Source of the DNA: Holophagaceae bacterium
Lineage (GTDB): Bacteria > Acidobacteriota > Holophagae > Holophagales > Holophagaceae
DNA length: 33,648 nt
Direction of reading: 5' to 3'
Assembly: GCA_017859995.1 (NCBI GenBank)
Contig: JAFJUR010000015.1
Location: 1 to 33,648, forward strand
In this document: positions 1 through 7,290 of the stretch, in pieces
Layout of the letters: the number at the start of each line of letters is the position of its first letter
Position numbering within the stretch: the stretch's first letter is position 1
The notes under the pieces: model-generated
Told to the model about the DNA's origin: nothing
The model's database searches: none
What the model saw: only the letters and a program-made list of their open reading frames with translations
Program-made: the position numbers and the translations under genes

Positions 1-714
1 GCCAACGCCATGCTGGCCCTGCGCATCAGCTTCATCAACGAGATCGCCAACCTGGCGGAGGCCGTGGGCGCCGACGTGGACCACGTGAAGGTCGCCATCG
101 GCGCCGACCACCGCATCGGCCCCGCCTTCCTGAACCCCGGCCCGGGCTTCGGCGGTTCCTGCTTCCCCAAGGACCTGCAGGCGCTGCTCAAGGTCGGCCG
201 CGAGCAGGGCCATCCCCTGATGACCCTGTCGGCCACCGTGGAGGCCAACCGGCACCAGAAGCAGGTGCTCCTCCGGAAGGTGAAGGCCCACTTCGGCGTG
301 AAGGGCGGCGTGCCCGCGCCGCTGAAGGGCCGCCGCTTCGCCCTGTGGGGCCTGGCCTTCAAGGCCAATACCGATGACATCCGCGAGAGCATGGCCCTGG
401 AGCTCATCGAGGGCCTGGTGAACCTCGGCGCCGAGGTGGTGGCCCACGACTTCGCCGCCATGGACGCGGTGCGGGCGAAGATCGGCGACAAGGTCCGCTA
501 CGCCGGGTCGCCCCTGGAGGCCTGCGAAGGCGCCGACGCCCTGCTCATCGCCACGGAATGGTCCGAATACCGCGAGGCGGACCTCGAGGCCGTGGCCAAG
601 GCCCTCAAGGCCCGCCGCATCTTCGACGGCCGCAACCTCTTCCGCCCCGAAGCCATGGAAGCCAAGGGCTGGACCTACCACTCCCTGGGGCGCCGCGCCG
701 TGGAGGCGAAATGA
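1..714 (+). CDS. ugd: UDP-glucose 6-dehydrogenase, C-terminal part (5' end outside window)
   Basis: The frame is open from base 1, so this is the C-terminal 237 residues of a longer gene. The family oxidises UDP-glucose to UDP-glucuronate in two NAD-dependent steps, feeding capsule, LPS or other surface polysaccharide synthesis in the cytoplasm. The catalytic cysteine lies in the family motif GFGGSCFPKD, with its codon at 160-162. The central dimerisation helix precedes it, and the C-terminal UDP-binding domain follows, with WGLAFKANTDDIRES and the late motif FDGRNLF. The stop overlaps the start of the next gene (ATGA at 711-714), so the two are probably translationally coupled. A related GDP-mannose or UDP-ManNAc dehydrogenase is possible, but the motifs fit UDP-glucose dehydrogenase best. 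Confidence 0.93.
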   Translation, partial: ANAMLALRISFINEIANLAEAVGADVDHVKVAIGADHRIGPAFLNPGPGFGGSCFPKDLQALLKVGREQGHPLMTLSATVEANRHQKQVLLRKVKAHFGVKGGVPAPLKGRRFALWGLAFKANTDDIRESMALELIEGLVNLGAEVVAHDFAAMDAVRAKIGDKVRYAGSPLEACEGADALLIATEWSEYREADLEAVAKALKARRIFDGRNLFRPEAMEAKGWTYHSLGRRAVEAK

Positions 715-1055
715 GGATCCGCCTGGAGGACATCGCCCACGCCCGCAGCGGCGACAAGGGGGACGGCTCGAACGTGGGCGTCATCGCCTACACCGAGGCC
801 GGCTACCAGCTGCTTCGAGAAGTGCTCACCACCGAGCGCGTGAAGGATCACTTTTCAACCATATGCAAAGGTGGTGTTGAGCGTTTCGAGGTTCCTAACC
901 TCAAGGCAATCAACTTTATCCTTCACGATTCCCTCGGTGGCGGCGGCAGCGAGAGCGTGAAAACCGATGCCCAGGGCAAGACCCACGGCCAGGCCCTGCT
1001 TAGAATGGAACTCGACCTTCCCGCCGGCCAGTCGCTGGCGGACCTGAAACCCTGA
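711..1055 (+). CDS. AtuA-like small domain protein (stand-alone)
   Basis: This encodes 114 residues. It begins IRLEDIAHARSGDKGDGSN and includes FEVPNLKAINFILHDSLGGG, the hallmarks of the ferredoxin-fold domain usually found at the C-terminus of AtuA/DUF1446 proteins of acyclic terpene use. Here it stands alone without the large N-terminal domain. Stand-alone copies occur beside acyl-CoA metabolism genes, but their biochemical role is unknown to me. The ATG overlaps the ugd stop, which decides the start. From about 845 to 935 the third codon positions become A/T-rich (for example ttt, tca, ata, aaa, ggt, gtt, cct), unlike the rest of the gene. Within this patch is a GAGGTT-CCT-AACCTC hairpin. 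Confidence 0.75.
   Translation: MRIRLEDIAHARSGDKGDGSNVGVIAYTEAGYQLLREVLTTERVKDHFSTICKGGVERFEVPNLKAINFILHDSLGGGGSESVKTDAQGKTHGQALLRMELDLPAGQSLADLKP
888..902. repeat. Small inverted repeat inside the AtuA-like gene
   Basis: GAGGTT at 888-893 pairs with AACCTC at 897-902 around a 3-base loop. It lies in the middle of the A/T-rich codon patch. It may be chance, or an RNA element that explains the altered codon use. Confidence 0.3.
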
Positions 1056-1085
1056 CCCCGCACCCACCCGCACTGGAGCACCCCC

Positions 1086-1271
1086 ATGGGCAACCTCGGA
1101 ATGATGGAAATCCTGCTGATCGGCATCGCCCTGCTGATCTTCTTCGGCCCCTCCCGGCTGCCCGAGCTGGGCAAGAGCCTGGGCAAGGGCATCCAGGAGT
1201 TCAAGAAGGCCAGCCGCGAGCTGACGGATTCCGTGAAGGAAGACGTGGCCGTGGACAAGGACAAGAAGTAG
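1086..1271 (+). CDS. tatA: Sec-independent protein translocase TatA/TatE family protein
   Basis: This 61-residue protein has the TatA layout: one N-terminal membrane helix (MMEILLIGIALLIFF), the conserved FGP hinge, an amphipathic helix (SRLPELGKSLGKGIQEFKKA), and a short charged tail. TatA oligomers form the variable part of the twin-arginine translocase in the inner membrane, moving folded proteins recruited by TatC. GGAG lies about eight bases before the ATG. The damaged tatC gene starts 79 bases downstream in the same orientation, so the two belong to one operon. TatA and TatB cannot be separated with certainty from sequence alone, but the short tail favours TatA. Confidence 0.93.
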   Translation: MGNLGMMEILLIGIALLIFFGPSRLPELGKSLGKGIQEFKKASRELTDSVKEDVAVDKDKK

Positions 1272-1289
1272 CTCCGCGACTCCCACCGA

Positions 1290-1328
1290 CCGGCCTCCCC
1301 ATCGACTTGGCGTTCCTGGGGAGGCCGG
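1290..1328 (+). terminator. Stable hairpin between tatA and tatC
   Basis: CCGGCCTCCCC (1290-1300) is perfectly complementary to GGGGAGGCCGG (1318-1328), giving an 11-bp GC-rich stem with a 17-base loop. No U-tract follows directly. It could attenuate tatC expression relative to tatA or protect the tatA transcript end from decay, rather than act as a full terminator. Confidence 0.45.
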
Positions 1329-1350
1329 CCCCTTTCAGCGATCGAGGACC

Positions 1351-2031
1351 ATGGCGATTCCGGCCACGCCGCCCGAGAAGATGAGCTTCTGGGAACACCT
1401 GCAGGAACTGCGGGTGCGCATCGTGCGCTCCCTGCTCATCGTGGCGGTGGGCTTTGCCGTCACCTACGCCTTCCGCTCGATCCCTTCGCCTTCACCGACC
1501 TGACCGAACCCTTCTTCAGCATGATGCGGCTCTCGCTCTGGTCCGCCGCCGTGCTCTGCGCCCCCTTCCTCTTCTACCAGCTCTGGGCCTTCATCCGGCC
1601 CGGCCTGCTGCCGAAAGAGCGCCGCCTCGTCATCCCCTTCGTGTTCGTGACCTCGGGCTGCTTCCTGGCCGGCGCGGCCTTCGCCTACACCCAGGCCTTC
1701 AAGTTCCTGGGCGACATCCTCTTCCAGGAAGCGGCCTCGGCGGGCCTCCGCGCCAACCTCCACGCCTCGGACTACCTCGACCTCTTCATCTCCACCACCC
1801 TCATCACCGGCGTGATGTTCGAGCTGCCCGTGCTGTTCTTCTTCCTGGCGAAGTTCCGCATCGTGACTTCGCGCCTCATGCTGAAGTACTGGCGCCACGC
1901 CACCCTGGCCATCCTGATCTTCAGCGCCTTCTTCACGCCGGGCGATGTCGTGGTCACCACCATCTTCTTCAGCGTGGTGCTGCTGGGCCTCTACGCCATC
2001 TCCGTGGGCGTCGCCTGGCTCGCCGAGCCCC
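1351..2031 (+). pseudogene. tatC: Sec-independent protein translocase TatC, disrupted
   Basis: TatC is the polytopic inner-membrane receptor for twin-arginine signal peptides. The frame opens at ATG 1351 with the family start MSFWEHLQELRVRIVRSLLI and first membrane helix. It loses frame just after YAFRS (about 1476-1480) and stops at 1501. The rest of TatC continues in another frame from about 1479, with FTDLTEPFFS, YQLWAFIRPGLLPKERR and later helices through FFTPGDVV. Compared with E. coli TatC, roughly 20 residues of the first periplasmic loop are missing, so this looks like an out-of-frame deletion rather than a single-base slip. The C-terminus is also lost: after VAWLAEP near 2030 the sequence passes straight into the M28 peptidase in a third frame. 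Either tatC is broken here or the assembly has lost bases. Confidence 0.8.
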
Positions 2032-3555
2032 GTGTTCCTCGGCGGCGCGCTCTTCGCGCAGGGCCCGGCAGTGGACGAGAACGCCCTCCGCGCCCACCTG
2101 GCCTTCCTGGCCGACGACGTGCTGGAGGGTCGGGGCACGGGGCAGCGGGGCGGCGAACTGGCCGTGCGCTACCTGGAGACGCAGCTTCAGGTGATGGGCC
2201 TCCAGCCCGCCAACGGCGCCAGCTACCGGCAGACGGTGCGGCTCGCGGGCATCCGCCTCGACGCAGCCGGCAGTGCGGTGCGCTTCGAAAGCGCCTCCGG
2301 GGTTCTGTCACCGGAGCTGGGCACGGACCTGGTCTTGGGTGCGGCGGCGGCGGAGTCGGCGGTGGCTGTGGATGCGCCCCTGGTTTTCGTGGGGCATGGC
2401 ATCACGGCGCAGGATGGCAGCCGCGACGATTACAAGGGCCTGGACGTTCGCGGCAAGGTGCTGGTGATGCTGGTGGGCGACCGTCACGAAGGACCGCCCA
2501 TGCCCCTCTGCTGCGAGCCGGAGAACCTCTACGGAAGGTGGACGTACAAGTTCGAGGAGGCCCGTCGCCGTGGCGCGGCCGGGGCTCTGCTGGTGCACAC
2601 CACGGCGTCCGCGGGCTACGGCTGGCCCGTGGTGCGGAACGGTTGGGTGCAGGAGCGGTTCCAGCGGGAGGGCGCCGGGCATCCCGGCGCGGTTCAGGGG
2701 TGGATCACCGAAGGACTGGCCGCGCGGCTCTTCGCCCGTTCCGGCCTCGATTTCAAGGCCCTGGCGATGGGCGCGGACAGCCTGGCCTTCCGCCCCGTGC
2801 CCCTCTCCATCCGGGCCAAGGGCCAGCTCGCCTCGACGGTGCGCCGGCTGGAACAGTGGAACGTGGCGGGCCTCCTTCCCGGCACCGATGCGGACCTGCG
2901 GAAGGAGCTGGTGATCTACTCGGCCCACTGGGATCACTTCGGCAAGGGCGCGGACGGCGCCATCTACGCCGGCGCCGTGGACAACGGCACGGGCTGCGCC
3001 GCGGTGCTGGCCCTGGCCCAGGCGCTGGCGCACCGGCCCCTGAAGCGCAGCGTGATGTTCTTCTTCCCCTGCGCCGAGGAGCAGGGCCTGCTGGGCGCCT
3101 CGGCCTACGTGGCCGCGCCGCTGTGGCCCCTCGATCGCACCGTGCTGAACGTGAACCTGGAGAGCCTCAACGTGGTGGGCCCCACCCGGGACATCGGCCT
3201 GCTGGGCTCGAAGGAGCCGCGGCTCCGGGCCCTCTGCGAGCAGGCCGCGGCGGCCGCGGGCCTGGTGATCACCCCGGCCAAGGCCGACCCCGCGGGGCTC
3301 TGCTTCCGCTCCGATCACTTCCCCTTCATGAAGGCGGGCGTGCCGGCGCTTTCGCCGGGCTTTTCGCTGGACGGCGGCTGGGACTACCTGGGCGACAAGG
3401 CCGCGGCCCAGGCCAAGGCGGCGGATTTCCTGAACCACTACCACCGGCCCACGGACCGCTACGATCCCGCCTGGAACCTCGCGGGCCTCCTGCAGCAGGT
3501 TCGCTTCGCGCTGGAACTGGGACGCCTCGCGGGAACGGTGCCTAACGCCCGGTGA
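2032..3555 (+). CDS. M28 family zinc metallopeptidase, N-terminally truncated
   Basis: About 507 residues resembling M28 aminopeptidases with a PA domain inserted before the catalytic core. These are normally exported di-zinc enzymes that remove N-terminal residues from peptides. Visible metal-site motifs are HWDHFG (around residue 299), VDNGTG, the EE pair in EEQGLLG (around 349) and YHRPTDRYDP near the C-terminus. At the position where family members usually have Asp in a NxD motif, this protein reads NLESLN, a Glu for Asp swap. The first residues VFLGGALFAQ look like the end of a signal peptide whose start is missing. GTG 2032 is the only nearby start and has no convincing ribosome site. 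The gene follows tatC with no intergenic space, in a different frame. Its last 14 bases overlap the convergent membrane protein gene. Confidence 0.82.
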   Translation: MFLGGALFAQGPAVDENALRAHLAFLADDVLEGRGTGQRGGELAVRYLETQLQVMGLQPANGASYRQTVRLAGIRLDAAGSAVRFESASGVLSPELGTDLVLGAAAAESAVAVDAPLVFVGHGITAQDGSRDDYKGLDVRGKVLVMLVGDRHEGPPMPLCCEPENLYGRWTYKFEEARRRGAAGALLVHTTASAGYGWPVVRNGWVQERFQREGAGHPGAVQGWITEGLAARLFARSGLDFKALAMGADSLAFRPVPLSIRAKGQLASTVRRLEQWNVAGLLPGTDADLRKELVIYSAHWDHFGKGADGAIYAGAVDNGTGCAAVLALAQALAHRPLKRSVMFFFPCAEEQGLLGASAYVAAPLWPLDRTVLNVNLESLNVVGPTRDIGLLGSKEPRLRALCEQAAAAAGLVITPAKADPAGLCFRSDHFPFMKAGVPALSPGFSLDGGWDYLGDKAAAQAKAADFLNHYHRPTDRYDPAWNLAGLLQQVRFALELGRLAGTVPNAR

Positions 3556-4426
3556 TCACCGCATCCTTGGCGTCGGCGCCGGTATTCACCTTGCCGTAGT
3601 CCAGCTGGCTGCCCCGCAGGCTGTGGGGAATCAGATAGACCACGGCCATGGCCAGGGTGGCTGCCAGCACCGCGGCGCGGGCCCAGCCTTCGCGGCGGCG
3701 CGGCCTCGGCCCGGCCACGAAGGCGGCCAGCACCCAGACGCCCCACATGAGCAGAGTCTTGTTGTCGGTCAGGTCGTAGCCCCAGGGAAAGCCGGTCCAG
3801 TAGTGCCCGAAGGCGGCCTTCTGCACGAAGGGGCCGAGGATGAGCCCGCCGAGGGTCATGCAGCCCAGGGTGATCCACAGCAGGCGACGGGGAGCCTGGG
3901 GGCCGACGAGGGCGCCCAGACCTGCCCGCAACCCCGCGAGCACCGCCATGAACATCATGGAGAGGTGCGCGACGAGCAGGGGCGTGGACACGGGCCCCTT
4001 GTAGCGCAGGACGATGGGATCCGCGGCAGGGATGCGCTGGACCGCGCCGGGCCCGTCCACCTCCACGGTGTACTCCAGCTTGCCCGCCGCCAGCTGCCGT
4101 GGCAGGTAGCCCGCCAGCTCGGCGCCGCCATTCTTTTCCTCTCGAACCATGGCCTGGCGGGTCCAGGCCTCCTGCAACGGGAAGCGTCGCCACACCAGGG
4201 TGGCGGGCACGCCGGGATCGGGCAGGGCCACCCGGGCGTCGCGCACGGTCTCTTCGCTGCGGATGAGCTTGAAGGCGACGGCCTTCCCGCCGACGGTCAC
4301 CGTGCCTCGCAGGGGATGGGTGGGGCCCGTGCGCCGCTGGTAGATCACCGTGGCGGCCATGAGCAACACGGCGAGGGTCCAGAGGACCGCCGTGCGGAAG
4401 GGAGAGGACGCGGTGGGGTGGCTCAT
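3542..4426 (-). CDS. Conserved-looking integral membrane protein of unknown function
   Basis: This encodes 294 residues that I do not recognise as a named family. There is an N-terminal membrane helix (AVLWTLAVLLMAATVIY). A soluble stretch of about 130 residues that looks beta-rich and would face the periplasm follows. At least four membrane segments then begin at LLVAHLSMMFMAVLAGL. A segment GHYWTGFPWGYDLTDNK connects two of the later helices and vaguely recalls haem-handling membrane proteins, but no histidine pattern proves this. ATG 4426 was chosen because the upstream alternatives encode charged residues before the signal-anchor. The gene is convergent with the M28 peptidase and lies downstream of rsmH on the same strand, 23 bases from its stop. 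Confidence 0.7.
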   Translation of the reverse strand: MSHPTASSPFRTAVLWTLAVLLMAATVIYQRRTGPTHPLRGTVTVGGKAVAFKLIRSEETVRDARVALPDPGVPATLVWRRFPLQEAWTRQAMVREEKNGGAELAGYLPRQLAAGKLEYTVEVDGPGAVQRIPAADPIVLRYKGPVSTPLLVAHLSMMFMAVLAGLRAGLGALVGPQAPRRLLWITLGCMTLGGLILGPFVQKAAFGHYWTGFPWGYDLTDNKTLLMWGVWVLAAFVAGPRPRRREGWARAAVLAATLAMAVVYLIPHSLRGSQLDYGKVNTGADAKDAVITGR

Positions 4427-4449
4427 ATCCGACCACCCTATCGCAAGCT

Positions 4450-5499
4450 TCACGCCCCGGAAAGCTGCCCGCCGGGAACCTTCGCCCACCGCAGCTTGGC
4501 GCTGGTGGAGCGGGGATTCGCGCGTCGCTCCTCCGGCCCGGCCCGGAGCGGTTCCGGCGCCACCTCCTGATAGAGGCCCTCGCGCAGGCCCTGCTGGAAG
4601 GCCTTCTTCACGCGCCGATCCTCGCCGGAATGGAAGGTGAGGATGGCCACGCGGCCGCCGGGATTCAACACGCCCGGCAGCCGGGCCAGGAACTGATCCA
4701 GCACGGTGAACTCGTCATTGACGGCGATGCGCAGGGCCTGGAAGGTGCGCTGCAGGGCCTTCTTGGTGTCATCTTCGTCCAGACCCTCGGCCCGCAGGGC
4801 CATGCGCACGCCGTTCGCCAGTTCACGGGTGGTGCGGATGTCCCGGCCATGGACCTCCCGGGCGATGGCGGCGGCATGGGGTTCGTCCGAGTTTTCGACG
4901 AGCAGCTCCGTCAGGGCGGTTTCATCGAGCGAGGCCAGCAGGTCCGCGGCGGCGCGTCCGCGCTGGGGGTTGAGGCGCAGGTCCAGGGGGCCGTCGGCCT
5001 TCCAGGTGAATCCCCGGGCCGGGTTGTCGATCTGCATGGAGGACACGCCAAGGTCGGCGAGCACCACGTCGAAGCCCCCGGCCTCGGCCTTCAAGCGGGG
5101 CAGGCCCGCGAAGTTCATGCGGCGCACCGTGAGCACGTCCTCGCCGAAGCCCAGGTCGCGGAGGCGGGTTTCGGTGCGGGGCAGTTCCAGGGGATCCACG
5201 TCCACGCCGAAAAGCCGGCCGCCGGGCAGCAGGCGGGGCAGCAGCTCCCTGGTGTGGCCGCCGTAGCCCAGGGTGGCGTCCAGCGCCACCTCGCCGGGCT
5301 TCGGGTCGAGAACCTCGAGGATCTCCGCCACCATGATGGAACGGTGGGTGCCCGCCGGTGTGTGACCCCGGGCCAGGACCTTGGCCAACTCCGCGGCGTG
5401 CTGCTCGGGTGACAGCTCCTTGTATTTCTCCTCGAAGCGCCTCGGGTGGGTGCCCTTGTAGCGGGGCCGGCGCTGGCGCGGGGAGTCGTCCTGGGTCAT
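4450..5499 (-). CDS. rsmH: 16S rRNA (cytosine1402-N4)-methyltransferase RsmH-type, N-terminally extended
   Basis: This 349-residue member of the RsmH/MraW family methylates N4 of C1402 in the decoding centre of 16S rRNA using SAM. Family motifs are clear: DATLGYGGHTREL for SAM binding, VDVDP, LADLGVSSMQIDNPARGF, the DGPLDLR loop, QALRIAVNDEF and LTFHSGEDRRVKKAF, ending in NPRSTSAKLRWAK. Usual RsmH proteins start a few residues before the HxPVL-like motif. Here about 45 charged residues precede HTPAGTHRSIMVAEIL, and that motif itself departs from the classic form. The gene is not beside mraZ, ftsL or ftsI, its usual dcw-cluster partners. It may therefore be a divergent second RsmH paralogue rather than the housekeeping copy. 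The ATG at 5499 is the only good start. Confidence 0.85.
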   Translation of the reverse strand: MTQDDSPRQRRPRYKGTHPRRFEEKYKELSPEQHAAELAKVLARGHTPAGTHRSIMVAEILEVLDPKPGEVALDATLGYGGHTRELLPRLLPGGRLFGVDVDPLELPRTETRLRDLGFGEDVLTVRRMNFAGLPRLKAEAGGFDVVLADLGVSSMQIDNPARGFTWKADGPLDLRLNPQRGRAAADLLASLDETALTELLVENSDEPHAAAIAREVHGRDIRTTRELANGVRMALRAEGLDEDDTKKALQRTFQALRIAVNDEFTVLDQFLARLPGVLNPGGRVAILTFHSGEDRRVKKAFQQGLREGLYQEVAPEPLRAGPEERRANPRSTSAKLRWAKVPGGQLSGA

Positions 5500-5514
5500 G
5501 AACGCATGGTACGT

Positions 5515-5537
5515 GGTTCCCCGCCTGGGGTGGAACC
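5515..5537 (-). terminator. Hairpin just after the TupA-like gene stop
   Basis: GGTTCC (5515-5520) pairs with GGAACC (5532-5537) around an 11-base loop that also contains a C-rich and a G-rich run. It begins two bases past the stop of the minus-strand TupA-like gene, where a terminator is expected. There is no U-run, so it may be an RNA-stabilising hairpin instead. Confidence 0.4.
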
Positions 5538-5538
5538 T

Positions 5539-6501
5539 TCAGCCCCGCAGGGGGTGCAGCGGCTCGGGCAGGTGGATGAGATCCCCTAGCGCCCGCTGGG
5601 CCTCGTCGGTGAGGCCCGGGTCGAGGCAGCCGCCCGGGGTGAAGGTCATCTCGCCCAGCAGGACCTTGCCGCGGACCGAATAGAAATCCACCCGGACGAA
5701 GGGGAAGGGCTTCGACAACCGCTCGGCGGCCTCGACCATGGCTTCATAGCCCGCGGGCTGGGGATGCCATCGCTCGGGATGGACGCCGAAGGTGGAGATG
5801 GGCATCTGCCTCCGCCACTCGCGGTCGTAGTGGTCGTAGTGGGCGCCCTGTCCGTCCGGGCCCCGGCCCGTGCAGACGGTGGTGTAGTGAACCTTCCCGT
5901 GGAAGCAGTGCAGCTTGAAGTCAGTCGGGGCCCGGCCGGTGCCGTCGTCGAGGAACGGCTCGCAGAGGATGCGTGGCGTCAGGCCCTCGTACTGGACCTC
6001 GCCATAGACCCTGGCGTAGTCCTGCTTCATCCAGCGGGCCAGCTGACGGCGCGCCCGCTCGGGATCCAGCGCCGCCTTGTCGCGGCAGATGATGTTGTAG
6101 CCGCAGCCGTGGGTGCCCTTCAGGGCGAACTGGTCGGGCAGCGCCCCGAAGTCAATGGCCTCGGGGGTTTCGAACACCCCGATCAGGTCCACCAGGAGGT
6201 GCCCCAGTCCGAGGCCCTCGGCGTAGCGCCGCACGCCGAGCTTGTCCGCGCACTGGGCCTTCAGGGGATGGCGCCAGAAGAGCATGAGCCAGAACAGCTT
6301 CTCGTCGAAGGTGACGGGGTGGTGGAGCGGAAGGGAGCGCCCCGTCTCCAGACGGAACCGCTGCCGGGCCGTGAGGACCGGCGAGAGCCGGTAGAGGAAG
6401 GTCCGGACGAAGCCGAAGACGGCGTCGTAGATCCGGTTCACGGCCGGATCGTCCTTGATGCGCTGCAGGACGCTCGGGCGCCCTTGGAGGACGATCACCA
6501 T
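5539..6501 (-). CDS. TupA-like ATP-grasp family protein
   Basis: This 320-residue protein resembles the TupA-like ATP-grasp family, named after a protein of teichuronopeptide synthesis and often found among surface-polysaccharide genes. Typical elements are TFDEKLFWLMLFWRHPLKAQCADK near residue 65, the core FALKGTHGCGYNIIC (ATP-grasp lysine and glycine-rich strand), PTDFKLHCFHGK, and the C-terminal metal site PFVRVDFYSVRGKVLLGEMTF. It presumably attaches an amino acid or similar group to a glycan or carrier in the cytoplasm, but the substrate cannot be read from sequence. I chose ATG 6501 because GAGGG lies seven bases upstream and the family homology starts soon after. A start at 6621 would add 40 low-complexity residues. 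Confidence 0.8.
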   Translation of the reverse strand: MVIVLQGRPSVLQRIKDDPAVNRIYDAVFGFVRTFLYRLSPVLTARQRFRLETGRSLPLHHPVTFDEKLFWLMLFWRHPLKAQCADKLGVRRYAEGLGLGHLLVDLIGVFETPEAIDFGALPDQFALKGTHGCGYNIICRDKAALDPERARRQLARWMKQDYARVYGEVQYEGLTPRILCEPFLDDGTGRAPTDFKLHCFHGKVHYTTVCTGRGPDGQGAHYDHYDREWRRQMPISTFGVHPERWHPQPAGYEAMVEAAERLSKPFPFVRVDFYSVRGKVLLGEMTFTPGGCLDPGLTDEAQRALGDLIHLPEPLHPLRG

Positions 6502-6601
6502 GTCGCCCTCAAGGAGAGGAGATGCGTCCGGGGGGGGATGGATCCGAGGTGGGTCACGGTTGAACCAACGGAGGGGGGAGCGTCGAGCGGGTCTGGAGCG
6601 A

Positions 6602-6630
6602 ATTGTAAAAATAAGAACCAACTATGGTTC
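6602..6630. promoter_or_regulatory. AT-rich divergent control region with GAACCA-N4-TGGTTC palindrome
   Basis: In the 184-base gap between the divergent TupA-like and trmO genes, only this stretch is AT-rich. It contains the perfect inverted repeat GAACCA/TGGTTC at 6615-6630. A possible minus-strand -10 element, TACAAT, is read from 6607 down to 6602, without a good -35. A regulator site over the promoter is plausible. Confidence 0.35.
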
Positions 6631-6685
6631 CCAGGAAGGCCCTTGTCCAGGGGTTTGTGCCCCGCGGTGAGGGTACCCTGCAGCC

Positions 6686-7210
6686 ATGCCCGCCCCGACC
6701 TTCACCTACCGACCCATCGGCTTCGTGCGCTCCCCCTATGCCCGGCGCATCGATGCCCCCCACCAGCCCACCGTCGTGGCCGGCACGGCCTCGGGTGAAC
6801 CGGCGGAAGCGACCCTGGAACTGGACGCGACCCTGCCCGAGACGGTGCTGCGCGATCTGGCGGGCTTTGAGCGGATCTGGCTCATCTTCGCCTTCCACCT
6901 GAGCGAGGGCTGGGCGCCGCTGGTGCAGCCGCCGCGCGGGCCGCGGACCAAGCGCGGCGTGCTGGCCACGCGCTCGCCCCACCGGCCGAACGCCATCGGG
7001 CTGTCCTCGGTGGAACTCCTGGGCGTGGAGGGTCGCACCCTGCGCCTGCGGGGGGTGGACCTGCTGGACGGCACGCCCGTGCTGGACGTGAAGCCCTATG
7101 TCCCCTACGCGGACGCTTTCCCCCAGGCCCGGGCGGGCTGGATCGAGGCGGTGGACGCGGCCACGGGGGCCCACTCGGCCCCGGGTCCCCGGAAGCCCCG
7201 GCGGGGCTGA
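6686..7210 (+). CDS. trmO: tRNA (N6-threonylcarbamoyladenosine(37)-N6)-methyltransferase TrmO-type
   Basis: This 174-residue protein of the TsaA/TrmO (formerly YaeB/VirR) family N6-methylates t6A37 in certain tRNAs with SAM, in the cytoplasm, fine-tuning decoding. The beta-barrel SAM domain is recognisable from RPIGFVRSPYARR at the N-terminus, FERIWLIFAFH, the SAM-contact block GVLATRSPHRPNAIGLSSVEL, and LLDGTPVLDVKPYVPYAD. It is shorter than E. coli TrmO (about 235 residues) and lacks that protein's C-terminal domain; short forms are common in the family. ATG 6686 directly precedes the conserved first strand. The gene is transcribed away from the TupA-like gene, with no functional partner beside it. 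Confidence 0.88.
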   Translation: MPAPTFTYRPIGFVRSPYARRIDAPHQPTVVAGTASGEPAEATLELDATLPETVLRDLAGFERIWLIFAFHLSEGWAPLVQPPRGPRTKRGVLATRSPHRPNAIGLSSVELLGVEGRTLRLRGVDLLDGTPVLDVKPYVPYADAFPQARAGWIEAVDAATGAHSAPGPRKPRRG

Positions 7211-7290
7211 CCCCTTGACCGGCTCCGGGGAGAGGGCCACCCTACGGACGATTCTCCCTTCAACCAATGTCCCGACAACCAGGAGCCACC

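Noticed and set aside
1521..3545. A 674-residue fused TatC-other protein
   Set aside because: After about 2030 this frame only produces Gly/Arg/Pro-rich nonsense, while a good M28 peptidase is encoded in another frame; the openness is due to high GC.
3542..4426. Cytochrome c assembly protein CcsA
   Set aside because: The GFPWGYDLTDNK loop only vaguely recalls the WWD region and the needed haem-ligand histidines are not placed as in CcsA.
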